From Bacillus sp. Bos-x628 (lineage in GTDB: Bacteria > Bacillota > Bacilli > Bacillales > Bacillaceae): DNA of 64,000 bases. The position numbers and the translations under genes were made by a program. Below the pieces are notes generated by a model. That model saw only the letters and a program-made list of their open reading frames with translations. It had not been told where the DNA came from and did no database searches. Shown piece after piece: positions 1 through 8,006 of the stretch. The number at the start of each line of letters is the position of its first letter. The first letter of the stretch is position 1. The stretch spans positions 2,542,001 through 2,606,000 of the forward strand of contig NZ_CP159358.1 of the NCBI RefSeq assembly GCF_040500475.1, in the 5' to 3' direction.

Positions 1-875
1 TTGGTTATGATATTCCTTCTGATCAAACGGGAGAATGCTGGGCAATTTCTGCTCATCCAAACGGGCCAAGTGTTGTGAAAGATGGTCCATATAAAGGGAA
101 AACATTGATCGAACTATGGGACAATCATAGGGAATTGTTCGGGGGAATAGAGGGAGATCGCTTCCCGCTTTTAACCAAAATTTTAGATGCAAACCAAGAC
201 GTATCTGTTCAAGTTCATCCAGATGATGATTATGCTGAAAGATATGAAAATGGAGAGCTTGGGAAAACAGAGTGCTGGTATATCATTGACTGCAAAGAAG
301 GTGCAGAAATAATTTATGGGCACAATGCAAGAACAAGAACTGAGCTTGTGACTATGATGAATAGTGGAGATTGGGAAGGTCTTTTGCGACGAGTGAAGAT
401 CAAACCTGGCGACTTTTATTATGTGCCAAGTGGTACCATTCATGCGTTGTGTGAGGGAACGCTTGCCCTTGAAACCCAGCAGAGCTCTGATACAACTTAT
501 CGAGTGTATGATTATGAACGGAAGGATCAAGACGGCAATGAGCGTGAACTGCATTTCACGCAAGCGATTGATGTCACAACGGTCCCTCATGTAGATGTTG
601 ATGCAGACGAATCAATTGAAACACGTCAAGGGATTACCATTAAAACCTTTGTTGAAGCTGAATATTTCTCCGTGTATAAATGGGAAATTGATCAAAAAGT
701 AGAGATTTCTCAAGACCATCCATTTTTGCTGTGCAGTGTGATAAAAGGGGAAGGCTCTTTAGCGCATGAGGGGATCACATATCCTCTGCAAAAAGGAGCT
801 CATTTTATTCTGCCAGCAGAAGTCGGCAGTTTTTCGATAGAAGGAACTTGTGAATTAATTGTGTCACATATATAA
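1..875 (+). CDS. manA: Mannose-6-phosphate isomerase, class I (5' end cut by window)
   Basis: Interconverts mannose-6-phosphate and fructose-6-phosphate in the cytoplasm and depends on zinc. The reading frame is open from base 3, so the gene begins before the window; 290 residues are visible against about 315 in B. subtilis ManA/Pmi. The cupin zinc site is visible: QVHPDD supplies Gln and His, KTECWY supplies the Glu, and GTIHAL supplies the second His. The GTG at 75 is internal, because the upstream in-frame residues (GYDIPSDQTGECWAISAHP) are typical of the family. In B. subtilis a pmi gene also lies next to lytD. The assignment is firm; which of the B. subtilis paralogues it matches best was not tested. 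Confidence 0.93.
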   Translation, partial: GYDIPSDQTGECWAISAHPNGPSVVKDGPYKGKTLIELWDNHRELFGGIEGDRFPLLTKILDANQDVSVQVHPDDDYAERYENGELGKTECWYIIDCKEGAEIIYGHNARTRTELVTMMNSGDWEGLLRRVKIKPGDFYYVPSGTIHALCEGTLALETQQSSDTTYRVYDYERKDQDGNERELHFTQAIDVTTVPHVDVDADESIETRQGITIKTFVEAEYFSVYKWEIDQKVEISQDHPFLLCSVIKGEGSLAHEGITYPLQKGAHFILPAEVGSFSIEGTCELIVSHI

Positions 876-931
876 AGAAAGTAGAGGGCTTCAAATAGAG
901 AGGCACTCCTTTTTCAATTGAATCAATGACT

Positions 932-958
932 TGAAATTGCACTTGTTTTTGTCGATAA
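932..958 (+). promoter_or_regulatory. SigD-type promoter of lytD
   Basis: TGAA (932-935), a spacer of exactly 15, then GTCGATAA (951-958), against the SigD consensus TAAA-N14-16-GCCGATAT. It lies 45 bases before the chosen GTG start of lytD. B. subtilis lytD is known to be SigD dependent, so motif and context agree. Confidence 0.72.
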
Positions 959-1003
959 ATAGATTAGTAGACTATTATGCAAAGTGAGAGAGGGACAAGG
1001 AAC

Positions 1004-3634
1004 GTGAAAAAAAACATCAAGATTATGTTACTCGCAGCCGCCTTTGGTATGACACTACACACGGGTAAAGAAGTGCAAGCAGCCGCCTATGTCGATCAAT
1101 CGATTTACACCATCAACACCTCAAAGGTATTTACAACAGAAACAGAAGTGAAAAAAGCAGTTGAAACATTGAAAAAGGACAAAAATTGGACAGCCACTTA
1201 TCAAACCTCCGGAAATATATCGACCTATCAGCTTACTGCCTCTGGATATGACTCGCAAGCTGCAGCAAGCGCAAGTGCAGCAGCACTAAAAAAAGAGGTG
1301 GGAATAAGCGGAACCGTTTCTCCAGTTGGTGACCGTCTTCCTTTGCAAAAGGTTGTTTCTAATCTCATCAATGATGAAAATCAGGCAAAAAAGCTCTCTT
1401 TAGAGCTAACAAAAACATCAGGATTAAACAGCTCCTATGAAGTAGTCAAACAAAGCCGACCTTTCTATCAGGTGATATCAGGAACTATTGATTCTGAAAC
1501 GAAGGTCAAGGATATTCAAACTGAATTACAAAAGCAAGCCGGTGTTACTAGTACATACCAATCGGAAAGTAAAGCTGACACCATTTATCAACTTGTATCA
1601 GGTAACATTGTCGGACAGGGTAAAGCCAATATGATATTACAGGGCTTACAAAAAGAGTCCGGTTTAAAAGCAGTACTTCAAACGGTGGCGACAGGTAAGC
1701 CATATTATATCGTCACAACCGCTGCACTAGCCAATCAGTCTAAAGCACAAACACTTCTTGCCCAGTTGCAAAAAGAAGCGAACATCAGCGGGAAGATTCA
1801 AAAGGCAGGGGCCGGTAAAAGTGTATATAGCATGGAATCGGGCTATTTTAAAGACAACAAAGAAGCAGCATCAGCTGCGGCTCAAATCAAGAAACAAACT
1901 GGCGCATCAGGTACTGTCCAGCGAGTGGGCAAGACCAAACATTATATCGTGAAGCTCAATCAATTAGACGATACGTCTTACTCAAAAACCGTGACCTTTT
2001 TTAAGAAAAAGAAATGGCATTATACATCCAAAAAAATCTCCTCAACACAGCCCTATCAAGTAGTGACTGGGGCTCTTCTAGGGGATGACCAAACGAAAAA
2101 AGCCACTGCTTTCTTTCAAAAGAAGAAAGTAGTCGCCACAACGAAAAAAACCGGTCAGTCATCTGATAGTACGTATCAACTTGTTGTGCATCAAGAAACA
2201 GATCAAATGAAAATAAATAAAGGTGTCGCATACTTAAAGGCGCAAAAGATCACAAGTACAATCACGACAAGTAAGGGTCAATCGGCTAGTCGAGCTTATC
2301 GCCTCATCACATCGTCTGTATATGATCAACGTAAAGTAAAGCAGGCCCAAGAGATTATGAAGAAAAATGGTGTAGCCAGCAGCACAAAAACGATGACGGA
2401 AGCGGTGAAGCAATATCGTTTAACAACGGAGCCGACCGTCAATCAAACGAAAATAAATCAGGCGCTTACCTATTTGACGAAACAAAAAATGTCGGCTACT
2501 GTGCAAAAAACGGGTGCAACCGATTATGGACAATATCAAATCAAAACAGGTGTCATTTCGACCGCCGTATTACGGGATCAAGGTATGGCATTTTTCAAAA
2601 AACGGAATGAATCTGCCGTCTATACAACAACAACGAAACCGGCATACAAAATCATCATCACACAGCCATTCACAGGATGGCCAGATACAAATGCGGCCAT
2701 TGCATTCGTAAAAAGCCAATATGGCTGGACAGCCACAGCAACAAAAATCAAAAACGGTCCAATGGTCATGCAAACGAATTATAATCTGACTGTAAATGAA
2801 ATGGTGAATAAACAAATGAAAGTGTCACCGCAAACGGATGGCGCGGCATATGTATATGCTGCATATGTCGATCAAGCGACGTCGACAGTGAACACAGACG
2901 GATTAAACGTACGTTCAACACCTGATGCAAGTTCTGCAAACAATATTGTGGCACAATTAAATAAAGGTACAAAAGTGAATCAAATCGGGAAAGAAGGAAA
3001 CTGGATCAAGATCAACCTTGGCTGGAGAAATGCAAGCTCAACAGAAGTACTACAGTATGTAGACCCAGCGAATATCAAAGAAGGCACCGAATCGTATTTT
3101 CAGTTCCTGAAACTCTCGCAAGCTGCGAATCTCAATCCGAATGAAGTCAATACAAAAATCTTAGCGGGTAAAGGAATTCTTGCAGGAAAAGGACAAGCCT
3201 TTATCACAGCAGCTAAGACTTATAACGTAAACGAGGTTTATCTCATTTCTCATGCTTTACTCGAAACTGGTAACGGAAGCTCTATTTTAGCGAATGGTAC
3301 AATGTTTAATGGAAAGAAAGTATATAACATGTATGGAATTGGTGCGTACGATAGCAATCCGAACTATTTTGGTGCTAAATATGCGTATGAACAGAAGTGG
3401 TTCACGCCAGAGGCCGCCATTATTGGTGGAGCAAAATTCATAGGGGACAGCTATATTAATAACGCAACATACAAACAAGATACCCTTTATAAAATGCGCT
3501 GGTCAGCTACTGCCTCTCATCAATATGCAACCGATATTGGGTGGGCTTATAAGCAAGTTGCCCGTATGTACAGTTTGTATCATTTACTTGATAACTATAC
3601 ACTGTATTATGATATTCCTGTCTATAACAAGTAA
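1004..3634 (+). CDS. lytD: Beta-N-acetylglucosaminidase, major autolysin LytD (CwlG)
   Basis: Exported endo-beta-N-acetylglucosaminidase that cuts glycan strands in motility-linked wall turnover. The product is 876 residues, near the 880 of B. subtilis LytD, and co-linear with it. In order it has a signal peptide ending about KEVQA-AAYVD, then a long array of roughly 60-70-residue SPOR-like wall-binding repeats (residues about 27-600). An SH3b domain follows at about 620-685 (LNVRSTPDASS). The glucosaminidase domain lies at about 728-865, with the catalytic Glu in SHALLETGNG and the conserved YNMYGIGAYDSNP. The GTG at 1004 is preferred to the in-frame ATG at 977 because GAGAGGGACAAGGA precedes it and the signal peptide then starts with VKKN. 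It converges on tagB and shares a terminator with it. Confidence 0.93.
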   Translation: MKKNIKIMLLAAAFGMTLHTGKEVQAAAYVDQSIYTINTSKVFTTETEVKKAVETLKKDKNWTATYQTSGNISTYQLTASGYDSQAAASASAAALKKEVGISGTVSPVGDRLPLQKVVSNLINDENQAKKLSLELTKTSGLNSSYEVVKQSRPFYQVISGTIDSETKVKDIQTELQKQAGVTSTYQSESKADTIYQLVSGNIVGQGKANMILQGLQKESGLKAVLQTVATGKPYYIVTTAALANQSKAQTLLAQLQKEANISGKIQKAGAGKSVYSMESGYFKDNKEAASAAAQIKKQTGASGTVQRVGKTKHYIVKLNQLDDTSYSKTVTFFKKKKWHYTSKKISSTQPYQVVTGALLGDDQTKKATAFFQKKKVVATTKKTGQSSDSTYQLVVHQETDQMKINKGVAYLKAQKITSTITTSKGQSASRAYRLITSSVYDQRKVKQAQEIMKKNGVASSTKTMTEAVKQYRLTTEPTVNQTKINQALTYLTKQKMSATVQKTGATDYGQYQIKTGVISTAVLRDQGMAFFKKRNESAVYTTTTKPAYKIIITQPFTGWPDTNAAIAFVKSQYGWTATATKIKNGPMVMQTNYNLTVNEMVNKQMKVSPQTDGAAYVYAAYVDQATSTVNTDGLNVRSTPDASSANNIVAQLNKGTKVNQIGKEGNWIKINLGWRNASSTEVLQYVDPANIKEGTESYFQFLKLSQAANLNPNEVNTKILAGKGILAGKGQAFITAAKTYNVNEVYLISHALLETGNGSSILANGTMFNGKKVYNMYGIGAYDSNPNYFGAKYAYEQKWFTPEAAIIGGAKFIGDSYINNATYKQDTLYKMRWSATASHQYATDIGWAYKQVARMYSLYHLLDNYTLYYDIPVYNK

Positions 3635-3676
3635 AAAAAACGTCCGAGCTTCTTAATGAGAAGCCGGACGTTTTTT
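3633..3676. terminator. Bidirectional terminator between lytD and tagB
   Basis: Stem AACGTCCGaGCTTCT pairs with AGAAGCcGGACGTT across a TAATG loop, flanked by A-run and T-run, so it can act in both directions. The tagB stop codon lies inside the structure. Confidence 0.85.
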
Positions 3677-4846
3677 GCGTAAAAGCTGCTGGTCAATAAA
3701 TGATAGCAGCCGCTCGCTTGATTGTCCTTTTGAATATTGATTCCATTCTTCAGCAAAGGCCTTTAGTTTGTCTCTATTTGCTGCCTCTTTCAAACCTAAA
3801 AGTTCCTTCAACAGCATGTCTTGAGTCAGACAAGCCTTTCCAGGAATGATGCGTTCATAATGATTGACTAATCCGCGTTTTTCTCGATACGTGTCCAGAT
3901 CATATGTGAAGAACAGTACGGGTTTTTGAAGCAGTGCATATTCAAACACAATCGACGAGTAATCCGTAATGAGTACATCACAGGCATAGAGCAGAGGATA
4001 GAGCGGCTTATCCGATACATCAAATATCCACTCCGAATCTGTCTCTGCCTGCGCTAGATGTTTGACTGCAGGGTGCAGTTTCACAAGCAGAATATAGTCA
4101 CCGTTAAGCTGCGTCTGTAATAGTTTCTTTGAAAACGGTAGGACAAGACGATCCATCGCGAAGTCCCGATAGGTAGGTGCATATAGTAGCAATTTTTTAC
4201 CTTGCGGGAGATCGTCTGTATAAAAGGAAGATGGATGATCGTCATTATAATACACATCAGTGAGCGGCACGCCTGTTGGTAAAAAACGATCATCACTCTT
4301 CACGCCAAATGATTTTTTGAAAATCTCACGCATTTGATCAGAACCAGTGACGATATAATCGAATGACGCATACACTCGCTTAAATCGTTCAATATCACGT
4401 GGACTTCGGTGGAGGTTTGAAGCGTCTTCAAGGCCAAACTTTTTCAAAGCGCCATTTGCATGCCATACTTGAATACAAGTAGTGGAAGGGCGGTTTCTTA
4501 ACACACTCGTCATGAGAAAGTAATTGTCCGTCACAACGACCCTACTTTTGAACAAAGTATAGATGCATTTGATGAGATGGAAGGGATTTTTTTCATTAAA
4601 ATAGCGAAATGACATATGAAGCTCGCCCTTTTCTATAGTGGAAGCATGTTTCGTATAGAGGACAGTCAGCTTCATAGGCCTTGTCGCTTGTTTTTGATAT
4701 GCATGGATTAGAGCAGCTGCATTCTCGTGAAAAGAAACAAGCAGTGTCACCTGATTTTCACGTGGTTTTACGCCGCTCATCAACGAGCCAAGTAAAGATA
4801 CGAATGCAGCATAACATGAGGTCATCATCGAGCGTATATTCATCAT
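3653..4846 (-). CDS. tagB: Teichoic acid primer glycerophosphotransferase TagB
   Basis: Adds the first glycerol-3-phosphate from CDP-glycerol to the ManNAc-GlcNAc-PP-undecaprenol linkage unit at the inner membrane face. The product is 397 residues with the Glyphos_transf fold. Visible motifs include VWHANGALKKFG (TagB/F-type catalytic His), LLYAPTYRDF, LVKLHPAV with the second His, and LITDYSSIVFEYAL near the C terminus, a CDP-glycerol-binding signature. An N-terminal hydrophobic/amphipathic stretch fits membrane association. It starts 11 bases after the tagA stop, so tagAB is one unit as in B. subtilis. TagF is the alternative family member, but TagF is longer and present at 8007. Confidence 0.92.
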   Translation of the reverse strand: MMNIRSMMTSCYAAFVSLLGSLMSGVKPRENQVTLLVSFHENAAALIHAYQKQATRPMKLTVLYTKHASTIEKGELHMSFRYFNEKNPFHLIKCIYTLFKSRVVVTDNYFLMTSVLRNRPSTTCIQVWHANGALKKFGLEDASNLHRSPRDIERFKRVYASFDYIVTGSDQMREIFKKSFGVKSDDRFLPTGVPLTDVYYNDDHPSSFYTDDLPQGKKLLLYAPTYRDFAMDRLVLPFSKKLLQTQLNGDYILLVKLHPAVKHLAQAETDSEWIFDVSDKPLYPLLYACDVLITDYSSIVFEYALLQKPVLFFTYDLDTYREKRGLVNHYERIIPGKACLTQDMLLKELLGLKEAANRDKLKAFAEEWNQYSKGQSSERLLSFIDQQLLRKKRPASH

Positions 4847-4857
4847 TTATCAGTCTC

Positions 4858-5628
4858 TCACAGTTGCTTCGTCTGATCCTTTACTTGCTCAGGATAGTAG
4901 TGCTTTTTCCCTTTGTGTTCTTTCATGACCGCAAATGCGTACTTTGGAATATTCAGCATACGTTTCCATCTCCACGGATTCACAACAAGTCTATATAGCC
5001 ATTCAGTATTTGTTTTAATCATCCAGCGTGGTGCACGCTTTACTGTTCCGCTGAACACATCAAAGCTTCCGCCTAAACCTATGCAAACAGCTTGCGGGAA
5101 TAAATGGCGGAATTCATAAATAAAGTTTTCTTGGTTCGGATACCCTAAAGCAACGAACACCATATCTGCTTTTGATCGTGCAATTTGTTTTGCTACGAAA
5201 CGCTTATCGGCCTGATAGCCATCACAGCTGCCCGCAATGACCACATTTGGATATTCCGCATTAATCCGTTGTTTGACAGCCTCAAGCACTTCTTTCTTCG
5301 CACCGTATAAAAAGATTCTTTTAGACTGCTTGTTTGCAAGATCAAGCATAGATATAAACACATCAAAACCGGCAATTCGTGATTTGAGCGGACTTTGGGT
5401 GATGCGTGACATCAAGACAACGCCCACCCCATCTGGTAATACATAATCTGCAGAAGAGACCACTTGATGATACGCATGATCCTTCATGACTGCATAGCCG
5501 ATCTCAGGATTTACTGTCGCAATCATGGCCCCTCTTCGTTGAGATATATGATGCTGATTGATATAGTGAATAAATTCATCTAAGTCGCCGTTCACATAAG
5601 ATAAGTTGGATACAACTTCTGTTTGCAT
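4858..5628 (-). CDS. tagA: N-acetylmannosaminyltransferase TagA
   Basis: Transfers ManNAc from UDP-ManNAc to GlcNAc-PP-undecaprenol, the committed step of wall teichoic acid synthesis. The product is 256 residues of the WecG/TagA/CpsF family (GT26). The conserved LPDGVGVVL carries the likely catalytic Asp. IFLYGAKKEVLE and GLGGSFDVFSGTVKRAPRW are also characteristic. A strong AAGGAGG precedes the ATG. It is divergent from tagD and its substrate is made by MnaA, encoded at 18727. The upstream PhoP-type repeats suggest phosphate-starvation repression as in B. subtilis. Confidence 0.95.
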   Translation of the reverse strand: MQTEVVSNLSYVNGDLDEFIHYINQHHISQRRGAMIATVNPEIGYAVMKDHAYHQVVSSADYVLPDGVGVVLMSRITQSPLKSRIAGFDVFISMLDLANKQSKRIFLYGAKKEVLEAVKQRINAEYPNVVIAGSCDGYQADKRFVAKQIARSKADMVFVALGYPNQENFIYEFRHLFPQAVCIGLGGSFDVFSGTVKRAPRWMIKTNTEWLYRLVVNPWRWKRMLNIPKYAFAVMKEHKGKKHYYPEQVKDQTKQL

Positions 5629-5698
5629 TGTGTAGACCTCCTTTTTTGCTCATTTTATATATAACGTTCATTGTAAATTCATTCTTAGGCTACTATTC

Positions 5699-5762
5699 AT
5701 TTTATCACAGTTGCTCCATGAAATATTAACAATAACTTTACAAACCTTTAAATTTAGTGACA
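5699..5762 (-). promoter_or_regulatory. tagA promoter with PhoP-type direct repeats
   Basis: On the minus strand an extended -10 (TGATAAAAT, core 5699-5704) precedes tagA. Just upstream, read on the plus strand, TTAACA (5726), TTTACA (5737) and TTAAAT (5748) start exactly 11 bases apart, and GTGACA follows at 5757. This matches the TTHACA repeat pattern of PhoP boxes. B. subtilis tagAB is repressed by PhoP-P; PhoP binding here is inferred. Confidence 0.62.
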
Positions 5763-5851
5763 ATTTATTAAATTGATATGTTTAGAACACGATGAAACAC
5801 TGATATTTCGGACTTTTACTGCACTATCCAGCCAATTGGAAATCGTTTGTC

Positions 5852-5891
5852 TTTACATCTGCTTAACGTTTCATGGGCATTGTGATATAAT
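5852..5891 (+). promoter_or_regulatory. tagD promoter with two PhoP-type repeats
   Basis: Extended -10 TGATATAAT (core 5886-5891) with a weak -35 TTAACG (5863-5868) at spacing 17. TTTACA (5852) and TTAACG (5863) are 11 bases apart, so a PhoP-type repeat pair overlaps the -35. The rest of the 370-base tagA-tagD gap (5892-5999) is a leader with no gene seen. Confidence 0.62.
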
Positions 5892-5999
5892 GAGGTTCCG
5901 AAGAGCGAGAAAACACGATTGATAATAATAGGTTGACGGATAAACATGACTGCTTGAAAGCAGACGAATAAGGAATGGAGAAAGGAGTTAATGTTTGCA

Positions 6000-6389
6000 A
6001 TGAAGAAAGTTATTACTTATGGGACGTTTGATTTATTACACTGGGGGCACATCAAGTTGCTCGAGCGTGCAAAACAACTTGGAGATTACTTAGTTGTGGC
6101 CATCTCTACAGATGAGTTTAATTTACAAAAATCAAAAAAGGCTTATCACAGCTACGAGCATAGAAAGCTAATTTTAGAAACGATTCGTTACGTAGACGAA
6201 GTCATACCTGAAAATAGCTGGGATCAAAAAATCCGTGATGTACAAGAACATGACATTGATGTGTTTGTTATGGGAGACGACTGGGAAGGTAAATTCGATT
6301 TCTTAAAAGAATATTGTGAAGTCGTTTACCTGAAGAGAACGGAAGGAATCTCCACCACACAAATTAAGGAAGAAATTGCTGGACTTTAA
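6000..6389 (+). CDS. tagD: Glycerol-3-phosphate cytidylyltransferase TagD
   Basis: Makes CDP-glycerol from CTP and glycerol-3-phosphate for TagB and TagF. The product is 129 residues, the same length as B. subtilis TagD and nearly identical by eye. The nucleotidyltransferase motifs are TYGTFDLLHWGHIKLL (HxGH) near the N terminus and RTEGISTT near the C terminus. The ATG at 6000 gives the family N terminus MKKVITYGTF. An in-frame ATG at 5991 lies only 3 bases after AAAGGAG, whereas 6000 has a long 12-base spacing, so the start is slightly uncertain. A terminator-like hairpin follows. Confidence 0.95.
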   Translation: MKKVITYGTFDLLHWGHIKLLERAKQLGDYLVVAISTDEFNLQKSKKAYHSYEHRKLILETIRYVDEVIPENSWDQKIRDVQEHDIDVFVMGDDWEGKFDFLKEYCEVVYLKRTEGISTTQIKEEIAGL

Positions 6390-6394
6390 TAGAT

Positions 6395-6436
6395 TGAAAA
6401 AAGTGCTTCTTATCTTTTGGTGAGAAGTGCTTTTTC
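6395..6436 (+). terminator. Terminator or attenuator after tagD
   Basis: AAAAAGTGCTTCT pairs with AGAAGTGCTTTTT (13 pairs, two of them G-U) over a 12-base loop and ends in a T-run. It lies inside the tagD-tagF set, so it may give partial read-through and more TagD than TagF. Confidence 0.65.
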
Positions 6437-6484
6437 ATGTAAAATACAATAAGCAAGTCATCATTTTTTTAAGGAGAGTTTCCT

Positions 6485-7963
6485 TTGTTTCAAAATTGGA
6501 TGAAGAAAAAAGTTGAACACGCATTCGATCAACCTGAAAAACAAGATGAAACGATGACATCAACAGAACTCCCTGATATGGACTACTACTTTATGACAGG
6601 TGAGATACCAGGACCTGATGAAGCTATTACGACGTCTTTCAACAAGAGACTAAAACCATTTGCCGAAAAACGGATGCGTACATCTATATTGACATTGCAT
6701 TTTGATGCCAATGCGAAAGAACGTATACTCAGTTTTCAGGAGAAAGTTGATATTGAGCCGACATATACAAGAATCTTGAACTTATTTGAACACTATATAA
6801 TACCCGAGAGCGGGAGTAAAAGACGCTATTCAGAGTTTATCTTAGGTGAAGTGACGCATTCGATCAATCAAGCCGTCATACCAATCGATGAGACAACGAT
6901 TCGTGTTACCACTTATGAGCTGCCTTCATCACCTATTCGTTATATTGATCAATATAATGAACAGCAACAATTGGTGAAGCGGGAAGAATACAATTGGGAG
7001 GGAGCTTTGCGAAGAGTACAGAGCTTTGTCCCTCAAACAGGTGCACTGTACATGGAGGAATTGATCAAGGGTGACGGTGACATCTACATGGAAAAGATTT
7101 ATTCTGGTGATGCAAATAAGAATCCAGTCCGTCATATCAATTGGTTCAAAAAAACAGGAATTCAAACATTTGTAAAGAAAACGGATATAACACAACAATG
7201 GATTTCAACCATTCAATCACAAAATGACCGGCTTAAACTGTTTATTGCAGATGACAGAAAGCAGGACCGCCACCTTTTTAAAATAGACAAACCTGACACA
7301 GCTTATTATGCTGCTTTTGTCCATGCTGCTCATTATAAGGAAGACCTGCATCAGTTAGATGCTGAATATGAAGAATTGTTTAAGCATGTAAGAAAGCAGC
7401 ATGTGGATGCAGTCTTTTTTAGACATAACGAGCATAAAGAAGATGTAGAGAAGATTTTGGGAGAACAATTGTATTTTTATACCATATCATCTGATGAAGA
7501 GGCAGCTTGGAGCGCACCTCTCCAACATATGTTGGAAAACAGAGTACGCAAAGACGAGCTGCGCAATTACATGGAGCGCACGAAATTTGTCTTGAGTGAT
7601 TTGAGCTCTAAACATCATGTCCTTCATCTTCAGCTTGATGTGAAAGAAGAAATGGTCAATACGGATCATGTGCAAATTGATTTTGCAGGATATGATCGTG
7701 TCAATGGAGCTGAAATTATTTCACAAACGATAGACGAAAACAATCAAGTGAGCTTCCCAATCGGTCATTTTCAAACAAAGAAAAACATTGAATGTAACCA
7801 TACGAAATATGTTGATTTTTATATTCGCTTTCAGACAGAGGAAGGGCACGAAGTCCTGCAACGCCTCGAAGTAGATGGAGAATTGCTCACTAGCAAGCCA
7901 TCAACAGTAGATGGATGGTCATATCAAACAAAACAAGGAAACTATTCATGGAAAGTGAAGTAA
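6485..7963 (+). CDS. TagE-like protein lacking the glycosyltransferase catalytic domain
   Basis: It sits in the tagE slot between tagD and tagF. B. subtilis TagE is a 673-residue GT-B alpha-glucosyltransferase that decorates poly(glycerol-P). This product has 492 residues. Residues about 110-345 resemble the beta-rich N-terminal half of TagE/TarM/Gtf proteins (ILNLFEHY, then repeated aromatic beta strands, then AAFVHAAHYKEDL). The C-terminal donor-binding Rossmann half with an EX7E motif is missing; the tail is a beta-rich stretch to the end. The TTG start follows AAGGAGAG. It could be a decayed TagE or an accessory subunit like GtfB of accessory-Sec systems. Homology is my reading, not a search result; the function is unknown. 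Confidence 0.55.
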   Translation: MFQNWMKKKVEHAFDQPEKQDETMTSTELPDMDYYFMTGEIPGPDEAITTSFNKRLKPFAEKRMRTSILTLHFDANAKERILSFQEKVDIEPTYTRILNLFEHYIIPESGSKRRYSEFILGEVTHSINQAVIPIDETTIRVTTYELPSSPIRYIDQYNEQQQLVKREEYNWEGALRRVQSFVPQTGALYMEELIKGDGDIYMEKIYSGDANKNPVRHINWFKKTGIQTFVKKTDITQQWISTIQSQNDRLKLFIADDRKQDRHLFKIDKPDTAYYAAFVHAAHYKEDLHQLDAEYEELFKHVRKQHVDAVFFRHNEHKEDVEKILGEQLYFYTISSDEEAAWSAPLQHMLENRVRKDELRNYMERTKFVLSDLSSKHHVLHLQLDVKEEMVNTDHVQIDFAGYDRVNGAEIISQTIDENNQVSFPIGHFQTKKNIECNHTKYVDFYIRFQTEEGHEVLQRLEVDGELLTSKPSTVDGWSYQTKQGNYSWKVK

Positions 7964-8006
7964 CAGTACAACGGTAAGATTTCTGAACAGAGGAGATAAG
8001 CGATTA

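Noticed and set aside
1004..2800. CRISPR-like or simple tandem DNA repeats in lytD
   Set aside because: The repetition is at protein level (wall-binding modules), with divergent DNA and no regular spacer pattern.
6485..7963. Calling the 492-residue gene tagE
   Set aside because: The catalytic GT-B donor half and EX7E motif are missing and the protein is about 180 residues shorter than TagE.
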